Part shown: positions 9,375 to 18,445 of the stretch, piece after piece
Layout: each line of letters opens with the position of its first letter
How positions within the stretch are numbered: the stretch's first letter is position 1
Source of the DNA: Niallia circulans
Lineage (GTDB): Bacteria > Bacillota > Bacilli > Bacillales > Cytobacillaceae
NCBI RefSeq assembly: GCF_003726095.1
Contig: NZ_CP026031.1
Span: 2,790,001 to 2,854,000 of the forward strand
Reading direction: 5' to 3'
Length of the DNA: 64,000 nt
Program-made: the position numbers and the translations under genes
Notes under the pieces: generated by a model
Seen by the model: only the letters and a program-made list of their open reading frames with translations
Databases searched by the model: none
What the model was told of the DNA's origin: nothing

Positions 9375-10723
9375 TTTTCAATCCCCTCTTTCCATTCAGG
9401 GTAGTTCTTTTCTAACTCCAGTTCTGCTGGATTGTCTTTAAATAATTTTCGTAAGGTGATCGTAAATAGAGTGCCAAGGACTATATACAGTGCTAGAAAT
9501 AGAAAAAACATCTGCAAAATATAAGGAGATGATGTAGCTGCCTCATCCACAGTCATATATCCTCTTACTATCCATGGCTGTCTTCCCAATTCTGCAAAAA
9601 CCCATCCAAGTTCTACAGCTAACATGGCAAGCGGCCCACTAATAGCGATTAACCATAGCATTAATCTATTATGCTGGTTCCAGCGTTTAAACCTAGCTAA
9701 TACAATATATAAGAACGAGATTCCTAAAAGGAAGAATCCAATGGATACCATCGAATCAAATAAATAGTGGATGACCAATGGCGGTCTTTCTCCTTCTGGG
9801 GTAGCTTCTAACCCTGTTACTTCGCTCGTAAAATCGCCATGTGCTAAAAAGCTTAAAAAGCCAGGTACTCGAATCGCTCCAACGACCTCATTCTCATCAT
9901 TCAACCATCCAAATAGAAGGAGATCTGCATTCTCTTCTGATTCAAATAGCCATTCTGCTGCAGCTAGCTTTTCTGTCTGATGTTTGGCTAAATATTTGGC
10001 CGATACATCCCCTGCTAATGCAGTAATTACGGAAAAGATAAACATAGCGATAACCGTCATCTTTAGTGCTTTTTTATGATATTCTCGTGCACCTTTGTTT
10101 CGCAATAACGCAATAGCAGCAATCGTTGCTAGTATAGCTGCTACAGTCAAATAGGAACCTCCTAAGACGTGAAAAATTCTAGTCGGTGATGATGGGTTTA
10201 ACATCGCTTTTAACGGATTAACCGCAACAAATTCTCCATCGACCATAGTAAATCCATTAGGCGAGTTCATAAAAGAATTTACTGTCGTTATAAAAACCGC
10301 AGACATCCCTGCACCAATTACAACTGGTAATGTTAATAGCCAGTGCGTATATTTCCCTTTAAAGCGATCCCATGTATATAAATAAATTCCTAAGAAAATC
10401 GCTTCAAAGAAAAATGCAAATACTTCCATAAATAGTGGCAGTGCTATGACATTACCTGCAAGCTGCATAAAGTTTGGCCATACTAAAGATAGCTGTAGAG
10501 CAATGGCTGTTCCCGTTACTACTCCAATCGCAACCGTTATCACAAATCCCCTCGACCATCTTTTGGCTAGCAATTCATAATGCTTATCCTTCTTTCTAAT
10601 ACCGATAAATTCAGCTATAGAAATAAACAATGGTACTCCAACCCCTAATGTAGCAAAGATAATGTGAAAGATAAGGGTCATTGCTGTAATCATCCTGCTA
10701 ATGGTGACTGTATCAAACTCCAT
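9371..10723 (-). CDS. cydA: cytochrome bd-type quinol oxidase subunit I
   Basis: A 450-residue heme-binding subunit. The ATG at 10721-10723 has AGGAGGGAG seven bases upstream and gives the usual N-terminus; the ORF could extend 13 codons further without support. His20 corresponds to the high-spin heme ligand, and GRQPWIVRGYMT (late in the protein) is the conserved region around the low-spin heme Met. The Q-loop is short compared with E. coli (450 versus about 520 residues), as usual in Firmicutes. B. subtilis has two such enzymes, CydAB and YthAB; the following cydDC argues for the Cyd operon, although the N-terminal sequence could also be YthA-like. Confidence 0.92.
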   Translation of the reverse strand: MEFDTVTISRMITAMTLIFHIIFATLGVGVPLFISIAEFIGIRKKDKHYELLAKRWSRGFVITVAIGVVTGTAIALQLSLVWPNFMQLAGNVIALPLFMEVFAFFFEAIFLGIYLYTWDRFKGKYTHWLLTLPVVIGAGMSAVFITTVNSFMNSPNGFTMVDGEFVAVNPLKAMLNPSSPTRIFHVLGGSYLTVAAILATIAAIALLRNKGAREYHKKALKMTVIAMFIFSVITALAGDVSAKYLAKHQTEKLAAAEWLFESEENADLLLFGWLNDENEVVGAIRVPGFLSFLAHGDFTSEVTGLEATPEGERPPLVIHYLFDSMVSIGFFLLGISFLYIVLARFKRWNQHNRLMLWLIAISGPLAMLAVELGWVFAELGRQPWIVRGYMTVDEAATSSPYILQMFFLFLALYIVLGTLFTITLRKLFKDNPAELELEKNYPEWKEGIEK

Positions 10724-11089
10724 GTTTCTCCCTCCTGTTTTCCTTAGTGAAATATTGAGCAAGTTTAAGCTATATATTAATATTTTGGATTTTAATCATG
10801 GATACTATCTATACTTCTTTATTAATACCCTAATTATTAAGTACTTATGTACTTATCCAAAATATACGAATACTGATATTAACACTATGATTATAATGTT
10901 AACATAAGGAGGTGGAAGTAATATGTGTACACTTTTAGAAGGATTTTTTTTCCATCTTCACAGTGGCGTTTTTTACATAAAAAAGAACCAACTCCATTTT
11001 GGATTGGTTCTTGCTGGCTTATTTATTTTTTCTACTTAAGATGATTAGCAAAATTAAATCTACTTGAACATTCAGCAGACAGTACATTT
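10724..11089. promoter_or_regulatory. cydA upstream region with an 18-bp interrupted palindrome
   Basis: This gap holds the cydA promoter (minus strand) and the minJ terminator. TAAGTAC-TTAT-GTACTTA at 10838-10855 is a perfect 7+4+7 inverted repeat about 115 bases upstream of the cydA ATG, a plausible regulator site. A good match to the Rex consensus TTGTGAA-N4-TTCACAA, expected for cyd genes, was not found. A 38-codon mini-ORF at 10923-11039 on the plus strand is discussed in findings. Confidence 0.4.
10983..11012 (-). terminator. terminator of minJ
   Basis: AAGAACCAA (10983-10991) pairs with TTGGTTCTT (11004-11012) with partial inner pairing; the minus strand continues TTTTTTATG. Confidence 0.75.
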
Positions 11090-12283
11090 TTACACTGCTT
11101 CATTTCCATGAACTTTTTCATCCGGAATCAATAACAGACCTAATTCGTGGTGATCGCCCTCAAATAGAGCCCTTTGTACGAAACGAATTTCGCCATGACT
11201 ATCAAAGACCTCCAATTTACAATGGGCAGAATTCTTCTGTAAAGCTTTATACAATTGAATTTTATCTTGAACGGGAATACTATTTACTTTCGAAATCATT
11301 TCTCCAATTCTAAGTCCCATTTTATCAGCAGGCGAATCTGGTACAATTCCTAAAATTACTACCCCATTATTTTTTCTAGAAAAATAAAAGGATCTGTTTT
11401 TTTCTTTATTTCTCTGTTTTGAGGTAATCCATTCACGACCGATAATTGCTACAAACACTAGACCAAGTGATGCAAGCGGGTATAAATAAGTTGCCGCTCC
11501 ACCTACTATGACAAAAGAACCAAGGATAATTAGATTTCGCCCCACATTTCTAATAGCAACAATAGGATGCTCTCCTTGCACTTCTAGCTTTGCGCCAATC
11601 AAGAATGGAACGAAAATTAAAGAATAGGTTTGATTGGCAATAGTAAACATAGGCCACCATTCAAATGGAATTGTCAGTACGCCTGAAGGGATAAATAAAA
11701 ACACCGGCATGAGCCATGCTCTTTCAAGTAAATGAACACCTATAACTTGGCCTCGTTTACTTTTCTTTAATCGCGGGGAAGTCCCTTTTACTCCGTTTCC
11801 ACGAACAAATATTCCCTCGGAAATAATCAATAATCCTAATAAGATAATTGCCGTTGGAAAAATATACTCAGAAGGCTGAAGATTGCTTTTAGAAAACAAG
11901 AAATAATCCAAGCCAAGAAAAACAGACACACTACTTGCTATAATGCCTAGACCAGCCGTGTAAACAGGTGATAATATTCTTGTTTTTCCAATTAAAGCAA
12001 ATATTATGGTGAAAATTCCTGTGAAAATAATAAATTCCATTGGAACTACTAAAACAAGACCAATTGAAAGAATAGAAACACATAGCCCTACAATTATCCC
12101 TCGTGGAAGTAATTGTCTCAGTTCAAAATAAGCATCCTGTGCTCTTACTGTGAAATTTCTTCTTTCTTTTTTCACTCTAGAAACCCCTAAAAAAGCGGCA
12201 AATAGAAATGATAAATAAAAAACAGGATTCAAAAATAATTTACCAAATCCTTTTAATAGTTCAAGCAGCCAATCTTGCCACAT
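11090..12283 (-). CDS. minJ: MinJ-like polytopic PDZ protein, division-site topology
   Basis: A 397-residue protein when started at the ATG at 12281-12283, which lies eight bases after GGAGG; a start at 12298 would overlap that ribosome binding site. About eight membrane helices fill residues 10-280, followed by a cytoplasmic PDZ domain near 295-375 (GIVPDSPADKMGLRIGEMIS). Length and layout match B. subtilis MinJ, which bridges DivIVA and MinD to restrict FtsZ to midcell. In B. subtilis minJ sits near ctpB and ftsEX; here ctpB is some 19 kb away behind accessory genes. Confidence 0.8.
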   Translation of the reverse strand: MWQDWLLELLKGFGKLFLNPVFYLSFLFAAFLGVSRVKKERRNFTVRAQDAYFELRQLLPRGIIVGLCVSILSIGLVLVVPMEFIIFTGIFTIIFALIGKTRILSPVYTAGLGIIASSVSVFLGLDYFLFSKSNLQPSEYIFPTAIILLGLLIISEGIFVRGNGVKGTSPRLKKSKRGQVIGVHLLERAWLMPVFLFIPSGVLTIPFEWWPMFTIANQTYSLIFVPFLIGAKLEVQGEHPIVAIRNVGRNLIILGSFVIVGGAATYLYPLASLGLVFVAIIGREWITSKQRNKEKNRSFYFSRKNNGVVILGIVPDSPADKMGLRIGEMISKVNSIPVQDKIQLYKALQKNSAHCKLEVFDSHGEIRFVQRALFEGDHHELGLLLIPDEKVHGNEAV

Positions 12284-12463
12284 AAAAACTTCCTCCATCC
12301 TTACAATAAGCTTTCAATCTATTCATTCCTCGAAATAAAGGAATTTAATCTTTTTGATAGTATAAATCTATTATATTCTACTCATATGGTAATAGAAAGA
12401 CTATGTGGAAGAAATATCTATCTTTTTATCTGCTTTTCTAATTATATACTAGTTTTTTATACT

Positions 12464-12500
12464 AAAAAAGCTAACAACCCATTACAGTCGTTAGCTTTTA
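12464..12500 (-). terminator. terminator of the first transketolase cassette
   Basis: AAAAGCTAAC (12466-12475) pairs with GTTAGCTTTT (12490-12499), followed on the minus strand by TTTTTAGTATAAAAAA. Confidence 0.7.
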
Positions 12501-12511
12501 TTCATTAATGT

Positions 12512-14524
12512 TTAGTTTCTTGCCATGGAAGCTTTCACTTTAGCTACAACATTTTCCACCGAAAATCCATACTCTTGGAAAAGTTTATCCGCCGGAGCTG
12601 AAGCACCAAAATGATCAATGGTGATACATTCTCCTTTTGCTCCGACATATTCTCTCCAGCCAAGTGATGCACCAGCCTCGATAGCAACACGTGCTTGAAC
12701 GCTTTCTGGCAGAATACTTTCTTTATATTCAGGAGATTGCTTTTCAAAAAGATCCCAGCTTGGCATACTTACCACATTTACAGAAATTCCTTCTTCTGCT
12801 AAAGCTGCTTGTGCATTGATTGCAAGGGATACTTCTGATCCTGTTGCCAGAATTAATGCCTGCGCTTCTCCTTGAGCTGGGGAAACAATGTATGCACCTT
12901 TTTTCACCCCTTCGTAGGCTTCTCCCTTCGTTAAGTCGAGAGTCGGCAGGTTCTGACGTGTCAATACTAGTGCTGTTGGTGTATCTGTACTTTCTAATGC
13001 CAGTTGCCATGCTGCTGCTGTTTCTTTGGCATCTGCTGGACGAATAATCGATAATCCTGGCATAGCGCGTAGGGAAGCCAATTGTTCAATTGGCTCATGT
13101 GTTGGACCATCTTCTCCGACAGCAATACTATCATGTGTGAATACATATGTTACTGGTAGTTTCATTAATGCTGCTAAGCGGATTGCTGGGCGTAAATAAT
13201 CAGAGAATACGAAGAATGTTGCGCCAAATACTTTTACACCACCATGTAGTGCTAATCCGTTTAATGCAGCACCCATTGCAAATTCACGTACACCAAACCA
13301 GATATTTCTACCAGCATATCCATCGATAGCAAAGTTCTTTTCAGCAGTCATTAACGTCTTATTGGATCCTGCTAAATCAGCTGAGCCACCAAATAAAAAT
13401 GGAAGTTCTTTCGCTGCTGCTTGAATCGTTTTCCCAGAAGATTCTCTTGTTGCCATCGATTCCCCTGCAGTAAATTCAGGTAGCTTTGCTTGCAAATCAG
13501 CTGGTAATTTCCCCTTGATTGCTGATTCTAATTGAGCAGCTAATTCCGGATAGGCTGCTTTATAATTTTCATAAAGTTCATTCCATGCTTTCTCTTTATC
13601 TGCGCCTGCTTGTGCTAATGCCGCATAATGCTCCGATACTTCTGCTGGAATATAGAATGCTTCTTCATATGCCCACCCATACGTTTGTTTTGCTAATTGT
13701 GTTTCAGAAGCTCCAAGCGGTGCACCATGTGATGCAGATTTTCCGCCTTTATTTGGAGAACCATATCCAATTACGGTTTTCACTTCAATGAGAGAAGGAA
13801 TATCTGATTGTTTCGCCTTTATAATAGCCTTATGAATTTCTTCTATATTATTTCCATCTTCCACACGAATAACTTCCCATCCATATGCTTCAAAACGTTT
13901 TGGAACACTTTCAGAGAACGAAAGATGCAAATCACCATCTAACGAGATATCATTGGAATCATATAATACTACTAATCTACCTAATTTTAAATGGCCTGCA
14001 AGAGATGCTGCTTCTGCCGATACTCCTTCCATTAAATCGCCATCACCGCAGATGCTGTACGTATAGTGATCTACTACTGGATAATTTTCTTTATTATAAG
14101 TTTCTGCCAAGTGTCTTTCTGCCATTGCCATTCCTACTGCCATCGCGATTCCTTGTCCCAATGGGCCAGTAGTTGCTTCCACACCTGGAGTATGGCCGAA
14201 CTCTGGATGACCTGGCGTTTTACTTCCCCATTGACGAAAATTTTCCAAATCATCAACCGTTACATCATATTGAAATAAATGCAACAAGCTATAAAGAAGC
14301 ATGGAACCATGTCCTGCTGATAAGACAAACCGATCACGGTTAAACCAATTAGGATTAGCCGGATTATGATTCATTTCCTTTGCCCATAATGTGTATGCCA
14401 TTGGTGCTGCCCCCATTGGCATTCCTGGGTGACCAGAATTTGACTTTTCAATAGCATCAATGGATAATGTTCGAATTGTATTAACTGCTAGTTTTTCTAC
14501 ATTTGCAACAACTGTATTAGTCAT
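12512..14524 (-). CDS. tkt: transketolase, cassette copy 1
   Basis: A 670-residue thiamine-diphosphate enzyme transferring two-carbon ketol units between pentose, tetrose and hexose phosphates. The TPP-binding run GDGDLMEG...[11 protein letters not shown] (about residues 155-190), the N-terminal [17 protein letters not shown] and the [14 protein letters not shown] segment are intact. Its ATG overlaps the stop of the PFK-like gene by four bases (ATGA), so the two are probably translationally coupled. It is highly similar to the second copy at 23392-25407, far more so than the linked PFK-like pair. Pentulose phosphate delivered by the PTS dehydrogenases would be its substrate. Confidence 0.95.
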   Translation of the reverse strand: MTNTVVANVEKLAVNTIRTLSIDAIEKSNSGHPGMPMGAAPMAYTLWAKEMNHNPANPNWFNRDRFVLSAGHGSMLLYSLLHLFQYDVTVDDLENFRQWGSKTPGHPEFGHTPGVEATTGPLGQGIAMAVGMAMAERHLAETYNKENYPVVDHYTYSICGDGDLMEGVSAEAASLAGHLKLGRLVVLYDSNDISLDGDLHLSFSESVPKRFEAYGWEVIRVEDGNNIEEIHKAIIKAKQSDIPSLIEVKTVIGYGSPNKGGKSASHGAPLGASETQLAKQTYGWAYEEAFYIPAEVSEHYAALAQAGADKEKAWNELYENYKAAYPELAAQLESAIKGKLPADLQAKLPEFTAGESMATRESSGKTIQAAAKELPFLFGGSADLAGSNKTLMTAEKNFAIDGYAGRNIWFGVREFAMGAALNGLALHGGVKVFGATFFVFSDYLRPAIRLAALMKLPVTYVFTHDSIAVGEDGPTHEPIEQLASLRAMPGLSIIRPADAKETAAAWQLALESTDTPTALVLTRQNLPTLDLTKGEAYEGVKKGAYIVSPAQGEAQALILATGSEVSLAINAQAALAEEGISVNVVSMPSWDLFEKQSPEYKESILPESVQARVAIEAGASLGWREYVGAKGECITIDHFGASAPADKLFQEYGFSVENVVAKVKASMARN

Positions 14525-15408
14525 ACTATCATTCCTTCGTAATTTTTATTTAAATAAAGAACTCCTTCTTTTTTAACTGCTATTTCTCCTGTTGGACTAT
14601 CATTTTTTATCCATAATGAAATGATTTCCGCTATTTCGTTTGCTAAAATTCGGTCAATTGTTGTTGGATTGGTTCCCATGCACAGAGCTTCATCAATTTC
14701 CGTGTATTTCCAATCCACATTTAAAGAGCGAATCAGGTTCTTCTCTACACTTGCTTTGTTTAAATGACTATAAACTAGTACAGAAGAAGTTTGAAGAGAA
14801 TTAAAACTATTATCGATTTTATTGCATAAAAGCTCTACTTCTTCTAATTCATCCGTATTTGCTAAAAAATGACCATCTACCGCCATGGAAATATCTTGGA
14901 GCATATGATTCGATGGGAACCCGTTTATAGCAAAACCAAACAATCTTGGTTTATCATATTTTAGCGAATGAATGGTATCTTTTACCTTCAGAACCATTTG
15001 CGTGATACTATTAATTGCGGTGTCATAGCCTAAAGACCAATCTGAACCTTTGATATTATTATAAATAGAGACAGGAACATATAAGGAATGGATCGTTTCG
15101 CTCGCTGCAAATGTCTGCGTCCATCGTTCTTTTGCCTGTTCATCGCCAATAAAAATTATACTGTCCATCGGAGAACAGATTTCTTCCCATCTGATATTGT
15201 CTACTAATGGTGATGGCTTCAATACAGAATCACTTAAATAGGGAGAATCATTATTCACAATAAATTCAAGATAGTCCGCTTTCCCTGTTTCTTTATTCAC
15301 TTCAATCCCAAATAATTGATGAGTTGGAGTCCATTCATTAAACATTTTATGAATAATCTGCTTTACCCCTGCAGGCAGTAGCCCTGCAATAATGATGCCT
15401 ATCTTCAA
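14521..15408 (-). CDS. degenerate 6-phosphofructokinase-like protein, copy 1
   Basis: A 295-residue protein that aligns along its length with ATP-dependent PfkA but lacks its active site. The PfkA catalytic segment [20 protein letters not shown] corresponds here to [20 protein letters not shown], so the catalytic Asp127 equivalent is Tyr and Asp129 is Asn. MGRHAG is replaced by INGFPSN, and LGHVQRGGSPTAFDR by [15 protein letters not shown], removing the substrate-binding His and Arg. The GGDGS motif is only GDEQ. The fold appears retained, catalysis as PFK does not. TTG start at 15406-15408 with CAGGGGG upstream. Lies between rpiB and tkt; a regulatory or scaffolding role is inference. Confidence 0.75.
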   Translation of the reverse strand: MKIGIIIAGLLPAGVKQIIHKMFNEWTPTHQLFGIEVNKETGKADYLEFIVNNDSPYLSDSVLKPSPLVDNIRWEEICSPMDSIIFIGDEQAKERWTQTFAASETIHSLYVPVSIYNNIKGSDWSLGYDTAINSITQMVLKVKDTIHSLKYDKPRLFGFAINGFPSNHMLQDISMAVDGHFLANTDELEEVELLCNKIDNSFNSLQTSSVLVYSHLNKASVEKNLIRSLNVDWKYTEIDEALCMGTNPTTIDRILANEIAEIISLWIKNDSPTGEIAVKKEGVLYLNKNYEGMIV

Positions 15409-15506
15409 AATGGATGCCCCCTGTTTACCGTTATTTATTTAGTCTTATAGATTTCTATTGATTAGCTGTTTTCCATCCTTTTATCTTTATAAGCTTTATC
15501 GATCTA

Positions 15507-15953
15507 TCAACATAGGTATTTCTCTAATTCCCCAATAGCTCCGACTCTTCTTTCATGTCTTCCACCTAAAAATTCCGCCTGAAGCCATGTTTCTACTATT
15601 AGCAAGGCCAAACCTTCTCCTGTCACTCTCTCTCCTAAACATAGGACATTACTATTATTATGTTCCCTAGTAGCTTTCGCGGAAAAAACATCTCCAACTA
15701 CAGCTGCTCGTATACCATTTATTTTATTTGCCGCAATACTCATTCCGATACCAGTTCCACAACAAAGAATTCCTAAATCATTTTGCCCTCTAACAATCGA
15801 TTCTCCCACTTTTTTGGCATAGTCTGGGAAATCTACACTTCCTCGACTGTGACAACCAAAATCTTCTACTTCTACTTCTTGTTCTAATAAATACTTCTTC
15901 ACTGCTTCCTTGAGCAAAAATCCACCATGATCACATGCAATAGCTAACTTCAT
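15507..15953 (-). CDS. rpiB: RpiB/LacAB-family sugar-phosphate isomerase, copy 1
   Basis: A 148-residue isomerase; the ATG at 15951-15953 is preferred because GGATGAGGAG lies upstream and its length then equals the second copy. ACDHGG near the N-terminus binds the phosphate and opens the ring, GILCCGTGIGMS places the catalytic Cys at 65, and REHNNSN provides His98. Family members interconvert ribose/ribulose 5-phosphate, or allose, galactose and other 6-phosphates. In this locus pentose 5-phosphate is the simplest substrate. It heads the first cassette, about 100 bases before the PFK-like gene, with a candidate cre site at 16131. Confidence 0.9.
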   Translation of the reverse strand: MKLAIACDHGGFLLKEAVKKYLLEQEVEVEDFGCHSRGSVDFPDYAKKVGESIVRGQNDLGILCCGTGIGMSIAANKINGIRAAVVGDVFSAKATREHNNSNVLCLGERVTGEGLALLIVETWLQAEFLGGRHERRVGAIGELEKYLC

Positions 15954-16265
15954 GCTCCTCATCCTTTCTATTAGTCAACTCTATTAATCGGATTCAGAAT
16001 GGGAAAAGACGTATTATTTCCTTCCAGGAAGAACCAAATAATAGAATCATGAAACAATCAACTCTCATGCCCATTACATTCTGTTAGTTCCTTTTGGCAT
16101 GTTCATTTTATCACATAAATCCTAGTTGACTGTATACGTTTTCATCCTCAATATTGTTTTACCTTTTGTGCCATCTAGTGATGGAAGATAATTTATAATA
16201 AAGTAAACAGATAAAAATACCCCACTTTTATGATGGAAGAGGAGTATTTTTTATCTGACAGCTGC
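15954..16265. promoter_or_regulatory. rpiB1 upstream region with candidate cre site
   Basis: TGTATACGTTTTCA at 16131-16144 fits the CcpA cre consensus TGWAANCGNTNWCA with one mismatch, and lies about 180 bases before rpiB1. The right end holds the terminator of the dehydrogenase genes. No gene is seen. Confidence 0.5.
16212..16253 (-). terminator. terminator of the PTS/dehydrogenase operon
   Basis: ATAAAAATACCCC pairs with GGAGTATTTTTTAT with a mismatch; TTTTTATCTG follows on the minus strand. It separates the operon from the rpiB1 cassette. Confidence 0.65.
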
Positions 16266-17297
16266 TTAAGATTCAATTAAAACTTTTATCTCATCACCAG
16301 CCATTACTTTTTCAAAACCATTGCGCCATTCAGCAAGTGATACGATCTTTGTAATCATTTTATCTGTATCGATTTTTCCATCTTCAAGTAATTTCAGGGC
16401 AATATCCCAAGAACTAGGTTTTTGAGAACGACAGCCGATATAGTTAATTTCGCGTTGAATAATGGACTCTTGATCGATTTCATTTGCTTTCTTTGCAAAT
16501 AATCCTACTTGAACGAATGTTCCTTTTTTCTTTGTTAGTGCAAGACCTTGGTTTACAGCTGGAACTGCTCCCGAACAATCAAATACTTTATCTGCACCAT
16601 AGCCATCCGTATATTGGTAAACCATTTTGCTCAAATCTTCTTGTAAAAGATCAACGACAACATCTATTCCTAATTCCTTTGCAAGATCTAATCGCTTTCT
16701 ATCTTTTGTAATGCCAGCCAATATAACGAAGGCGCCTTGTGCTTTTACTACTTGACTTAATAACAATCCAATGGGACCAGGACCAAATACTAAAACAGTA
16801 TCGGTTTCTGCAATCGTTGTTTTTTCTAACGCGGCATGAACACAACAAGCTAATGGTTCTGTTAAAGCAGCTGCTTCTAAACTAACCTTTTCGTTTAAAA
16901 CATGAACGCTCTCTTCCCTAGCAATCACATATTCTGCCATACTACCATTTACTTGTGTACCAAGACCTGTTCGATTTGGACAAAGATTATAGTCCTTTTC
17001 TTGACAATAGATACATTCTCCGCACGTTGTAAAGGTCGTTTCACTTGTTACTCGATCTCCGACTTTTACTCTTGTAACATCTTTGCCAACCTCCACTACT
17101 ACACCAGAAAACTCATGTCCTAAGACAACAGGAGTATTTTTGCTATTGTATTCCCCTTTAAAGGTGTGAATATCAGATCCACAAATCCCTGTGTATGCAA
17201 CTTTTATTTTTACTTTATCGTCATATGCAGAAGGCTCATCGATTTCGATTAGCTCCATTTCATCATAGCCGGATTTTAATTTTGTTACAGCTTTCAT
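16266..17297 (-). CDS. zinc-dependent polyol (phosphate) dehydrogenase, sorbitol-dehydrogenase-like
   Basis: A 343-residue medium-chain dehydrogenase. GICGSDIHTF and GHEFSG carry catalytic zinc ligands; four cysteines in CGECIYCQEKDYNLC form the structural zinc site at about 95-110; GPGPIG near 175 is the nucleotide-binding glycine motif. It starts immediately after the stop of the adjacent GatD-like gene. As the last gene of a PTS operon it probably oxidises an imported polyol phosphate to a ketose phosphate. A pentitol phosphate is inferred from the nearby rpiB and transketolase genes; the two dehydrogenases may serve different stereoisomers. Confidence 0.85.
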   Translation of the reverse strand: MKAVTKLKSGYDEMELIEIDEPSAYDDKVKIKVAYTGICGSDIHTFKGEYNSKNTPVVLGHEFSGVVVEVGKDVTRVKVGDRVTSETTFTTCGECIYCQEKDYNLCPNRTGLGTQVNGSMAEYVIAREESVHVLNEKVSLEAAALTEPLACCVHAALEKTTIAETDTVLVFGPGPIGLLLSQVVKAQGAFVILAGITKDRKRLDLAKELGIDVVVDLLQEDLSKMVYQYTDGYGADKVFDCSGAVPAVNQGLALTKKKGTFVQVGLFAKKANEIDQESIIQREINYIGCRSQKPSSWDIALKLLEDGKIDTDKMITKIVSLAEWRNGFEKVMAGDEIKVLIES

Positions 17298-18350
17298 TTA
17301 ATTCTCACTCCCATTTGGTAAAATTAACACTTTTCCATAGTTCTCTTCACGATTAATAATTAGATTAAAAGCCGCTTGAGTATCTTCTAAAGGAAATCGA
17401 TGAGAAATTAAATCTTTCAACTTAATTTGTCCCTTTTGTAAAAAGGTAATGCTTTTTGTCCATTCTTCACCAGGGAAAGGAGCTGAATAGGAATTCCAAA
17501 ATCCCTTTAAGGTTAACTCTCTTCTAAAAATATTTTCAAATGCTTTTTGTGATAAAGTTACATCAGAATATGCAATGCCTAAATATCCGATCTTTCCCTT
17601 CTTACGTGTAATCAATAAACATTGTTCTTGTGTAATTTTTGAACCTGCACATTCTAAAGCTATATCTACACCCAGGCCATTGGTATATTCATCTATTTTT
17701 TGATATAAGTCTTCTTTTTTTGCATTAATAGTTTTTTCACAGCCAAATGCTCTTGCTTCTGCTAACTTTTCATCGGAAATATCAATAGCTATTATTTCTT
17801 TAACCCCGGCTATTTTTAACCACTGAATAACGAGCATACCAATTGTTCCTGCACCAAAGACTGCGACTACATCACCTAAATGCGGCTTAATATTTAATAC
17901 TCCATGTAAAGCAACTGCCAGTGGTTCAATCATTGCTGCCTCTTCAAAATCCATTTCGCCAATTGATAAAATATTCGTAGCAGGAACATTACAATACTCT
18001 GCAAATCCTCCATAAGATTGGGATCCTATCATTCCATGATTTTCACACAATGAAAATTGTCCCTTTAGACAATATTCACATTCGTTACAAGGTATAAAAG
18101 GAATGACAACAACTCTTTCACCAACTTTTACATTTGTAACCTTAGATCCAATTTCAGTAACAATTCCGGAAAATTCATGCCCCATTATTGCTGGTAATGG
18201 ATATTTCCAAACACTTGTCATTTTATGTGTATCAGATCCGCAGATACCAGCCGCCATTACTTTGACCTTAACTTCTGTGGCTTTACATGATTCTAGCTCT
18301 ATATCTTCATAAATAATTTTGTTTTCAGCGTGGAGAACTGCTGCTTTCAT
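17298..18350 (-). CDS. gatD: galactitol-1-phosphate 5-dehydrogenase-like polyol phosphate dehydrogenase
   Basis: A 350-residue zinc medium-chain dehydrogenase resembling GatD. Structural zinc cysteines lie in CNECEYCLKGQFSLC; GAGTIG marks the NAD-binding fold; the late segment GFWNSYSAPFPGEEW corresponds to the WMNYSSPWPGQEW signature of GatD that contacts the phosphorylated polyol. It would oxidise the product of the PTS. The name follows similarity only; the D-arabitol/xylitol PTS loci of Listeria use the same enzyme family for pentitol phosphates. Confidence 0.8.
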   Translation of the reverse strand: MKAAVLHAENKIIYEDIELESCKATEVKVKVMAAGICGSDTHKMTSVWKYPLPAIMGHEFSGIVTEIGSKVTNVKVGERVVVIPFIPCNECEYCLKGQFSLCENHGMIGSQSYGGFAEYCNVPATNILSIGEMDFEEAAMIEPLAVALHGVLNIKPHLGDVVAVFGAGTIGMLVIQWLKIAGVKEIIAIDISDEKLAEARAFGCEKTINAKKEDLYQKIDEYTNGLGVDIALECAGSKITQEQCLLITRKKGKIGYLGIAYSDVTLSQKAFENIFRRELTLKGFWNSYSAPFPGEEWTKSITFLQKGQIKLKDLISHRFPLEDTQAAFNLIINREENYGKVLILPNGSEN

Positions 18351-18383
18351 CGTTTAAACCTCCATTTCTTATTTTCATTTCAT

Positions 18384-18432
18384 AATAAAAGCAGACGCAC
18401 CAGCATAATTGCTTAAATCATCTGCTTTTATT
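18384..18432 (-). terminator. hairpin between EIIC and dehydrogenase genes
   Basis: AATAAAAGCAGA (18384-18395) pairs perfectly with TCTGCTTTTATT (18421-18432) across a 25-base loop. TTTTATT is part of the stem, so it may be a leaky terminator setting the PTS to dehydrogenase expression ratio. Confidence 0.5.
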
Positions 18433-18445
18433 CATTAAGTTCTAG

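Noticed and set aside
10740..10762. Possible Rex box in front of cydA (TTGCTCA...TTTCACTAA)
   Set aside because: Only the right half resembles TTCACAA; the left half has at most four of seven matches.
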